The translations under genes were made by a program, and so were the position numbers. The notes below the pieces were generated by a model. It did not search any database, was not told where the DNA came from, and saw only the letters and a list, made by a program, of their open reading frames with translations. From JAOTVV01 sp039591075 (GTDB taxonomy: Bacteria; Gemmatimonadota; Gemmatimonadetes; Gemmatimonadales; GWC2-71-9), in the NCBI GenBank assembly GCA_039591075.1, contig JBDHEI010000109.1, positions 1 to 5,644 on the forward strand: a DNA stretch of 5,644 nucleotides, in the 5' to 3' direction. Below, piece by piece: positions 5,174 to 5,644 of this stretch. Position 1 is the first letter of the stretch, and every line of letters starts with the position of its first letter.

Positions 5174-5644
5174 ATGCACCCTGACGATGCGACCGATGGC
5201 ACACCGGTGAATCCGGGCACCTCACCCGGCTCTGCTTCCTCCGCATCGAGCGGGGATCCTCCACGCACGATCGGTCCGTACCGAATACTCCGCGTGCTCG
5301 GCGAGGGCGGAATGGGTGTGGTGTACGAGGCCGAGCAGCGGGTTGCGTTGAAGCGTCGGGTTGCGCTCAAAGTGATGAAGCCGGGGTTGGACTCGAAGGA
5401 CGTGCTGGCCCGTTTCGAAGCCGAGCGGCAGGCACTGGCCGTGATGCAGCATCCCGGTATCGCCAAGGTCCTGGACGCTGGAGCCACGGAGGAAGGTCGG
5501 CCTTACTTCGTGATGGAGCTGGTCGACGGGGAGTCGCTCAAGGAGTACGCGGACGGCAGGAAGCTCTCCGTCGAGAATCGGGTGAGACTGTTCATCGAAG
5601 TGTGCCAGGCGGTCCAGCACGCGCACTTGAAGGGCGTGATTCAT
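5174..5644 (+). CDS. PknB-type Ser/Thr protein kinase, N-terminal part (runs off right edge)
   Basis: The visible 157 residues are the start of a eukaryotic-type (Hanks) Ser/Thr kinase that would phosphorylate proteins on Ser or Thr. A Gly/Ser/Pro-rich leader of about 33 residues precedes 'IGPYRILRVLGEGGMGVVYEAEQ'. The glycine loop GEGGMG is at 43-48, the ATP-binding Lys is at 66 in VALK, the helix-C Glu is probably Glu84 (RFEAERQAL), and the hinge region is 'YFVMELVDGESL' (111-122). The sequence ends at 'HAHLKGVIH', whose last His is the first residue of the catalytic HRD motif, so the catalytic loop, DFG and any C-terminal part lie outside the window. Relatives with this wording often carry a long C-terminal TPR, WD40 or membrane-sensor region, not testable here. 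The start at 5174 has GGGGG 7 nt upstream; an in-frame ATG at 5066 would add 36 unconserved residues. Confidence 0.9.
   Translation, partial: MHPDDATDGTPVNPGTSPGSASSASSGDPPRTIGPYRILRVLGEGGMGVVYEAEQRVALKRRVALKVMKPGLDSKDVLARFEAERQALAVMQHPGIAKVLDAGATEEGRPYFVMELVDGESLKEYADGRKLSVENRVRLFIEVCQAVQHAHLKGVIH

Noticed and set aside
4596..5210. Open frames on both strands (4596-5027 minus, 4806-5210 plus) in the divergent gap
   Set aside because: Low-quality composition, overlap with supported gene starts, and passage through palindrome copy 5; no family resemblance.
5137..5644. Minus-strand open frames opposite the kinase
   Set aside because: The plus strand encodes an unmistakable kinase; these are shadows.

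Overview
The window is high-GC bacterial DNA with long intergenic gaps. It carries one complete two-gene ABC exporter operon, three small envelope or secreted proteins on the opposite strand, and the start of a large Ser/Thr protein kinase gene cut by the right edge. The organism is not identifiable from this. A eukaryotic-type kinase with the 'GEGGMGVVYEAEQ' and 'RPYFVMELV' wording, together with many exported small proteins of unknown function, resembles Acidobacteriota, Planctomycetota, Gemmatimonadota and similar soil or aquatic lineages. That placement is inference.

Layout. 1-618: no convincing gene; it holds one copy of a 30-bp palindromic element (372-401), an attC-like inverted repeat (210-258) and a leader hairpin (480-501). 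619-1635 and 1632-2774 (+): ABC-2 family ATPase and permease, overlapping by 4 bases and clearly co-translated. 2775-2893: convergent intergenic region with an 8-bp tandem repeat and a second palindrome. 2894-3370 (-): secreted SnoaL/NTF2-like protein. 3493-3966 (-): exported protein of unknown function, possibly with an alpha/beta-barrel fold. 4213-4614 (-): small lipoprotein. Each of the three minus genes has a signal sequence, a good Shine-Dalgarno exactly 5 nt before its ATG, and a 30-bp palindrome 26-92 bp after its stop. 4615-5173: divergent intergenic region with a decayed fifth palindrome. 5174-5644 (+): N-terminal 157 residues of a PknB-type kinase, ending at the His of the HRD motif.

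The ATPase and permease form a half-size exporter pair that would need to dimerise; its substrate cannot be read from the sequence. The three minus-strand genes do not form an obvious pathway. They are separated by hairpins, so each is probably its own transcription unit. Hand counts on single 60-base lines gave about 72% GC in the ATPase (1141-1200), 53% and 55% in two of the minus genes (3661-3720, 4261-4320), and 63% in the kinase (5461-5520), hinting that the minus block has a different history.

The most notable non-coding signal is the five-copy 30-bp palindrome. It has a 13-bp stem and 4-nt loop, and its sequence differences between copies preserve pairing. In copies 1, 2 and 4 the imperfect pairs become G-U wobbles only when read as minus-strand RNA, which suggests selection on a transcribed hairpin. 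I see no CRISPR array, tRNA, rRNA, transposase or integrase.
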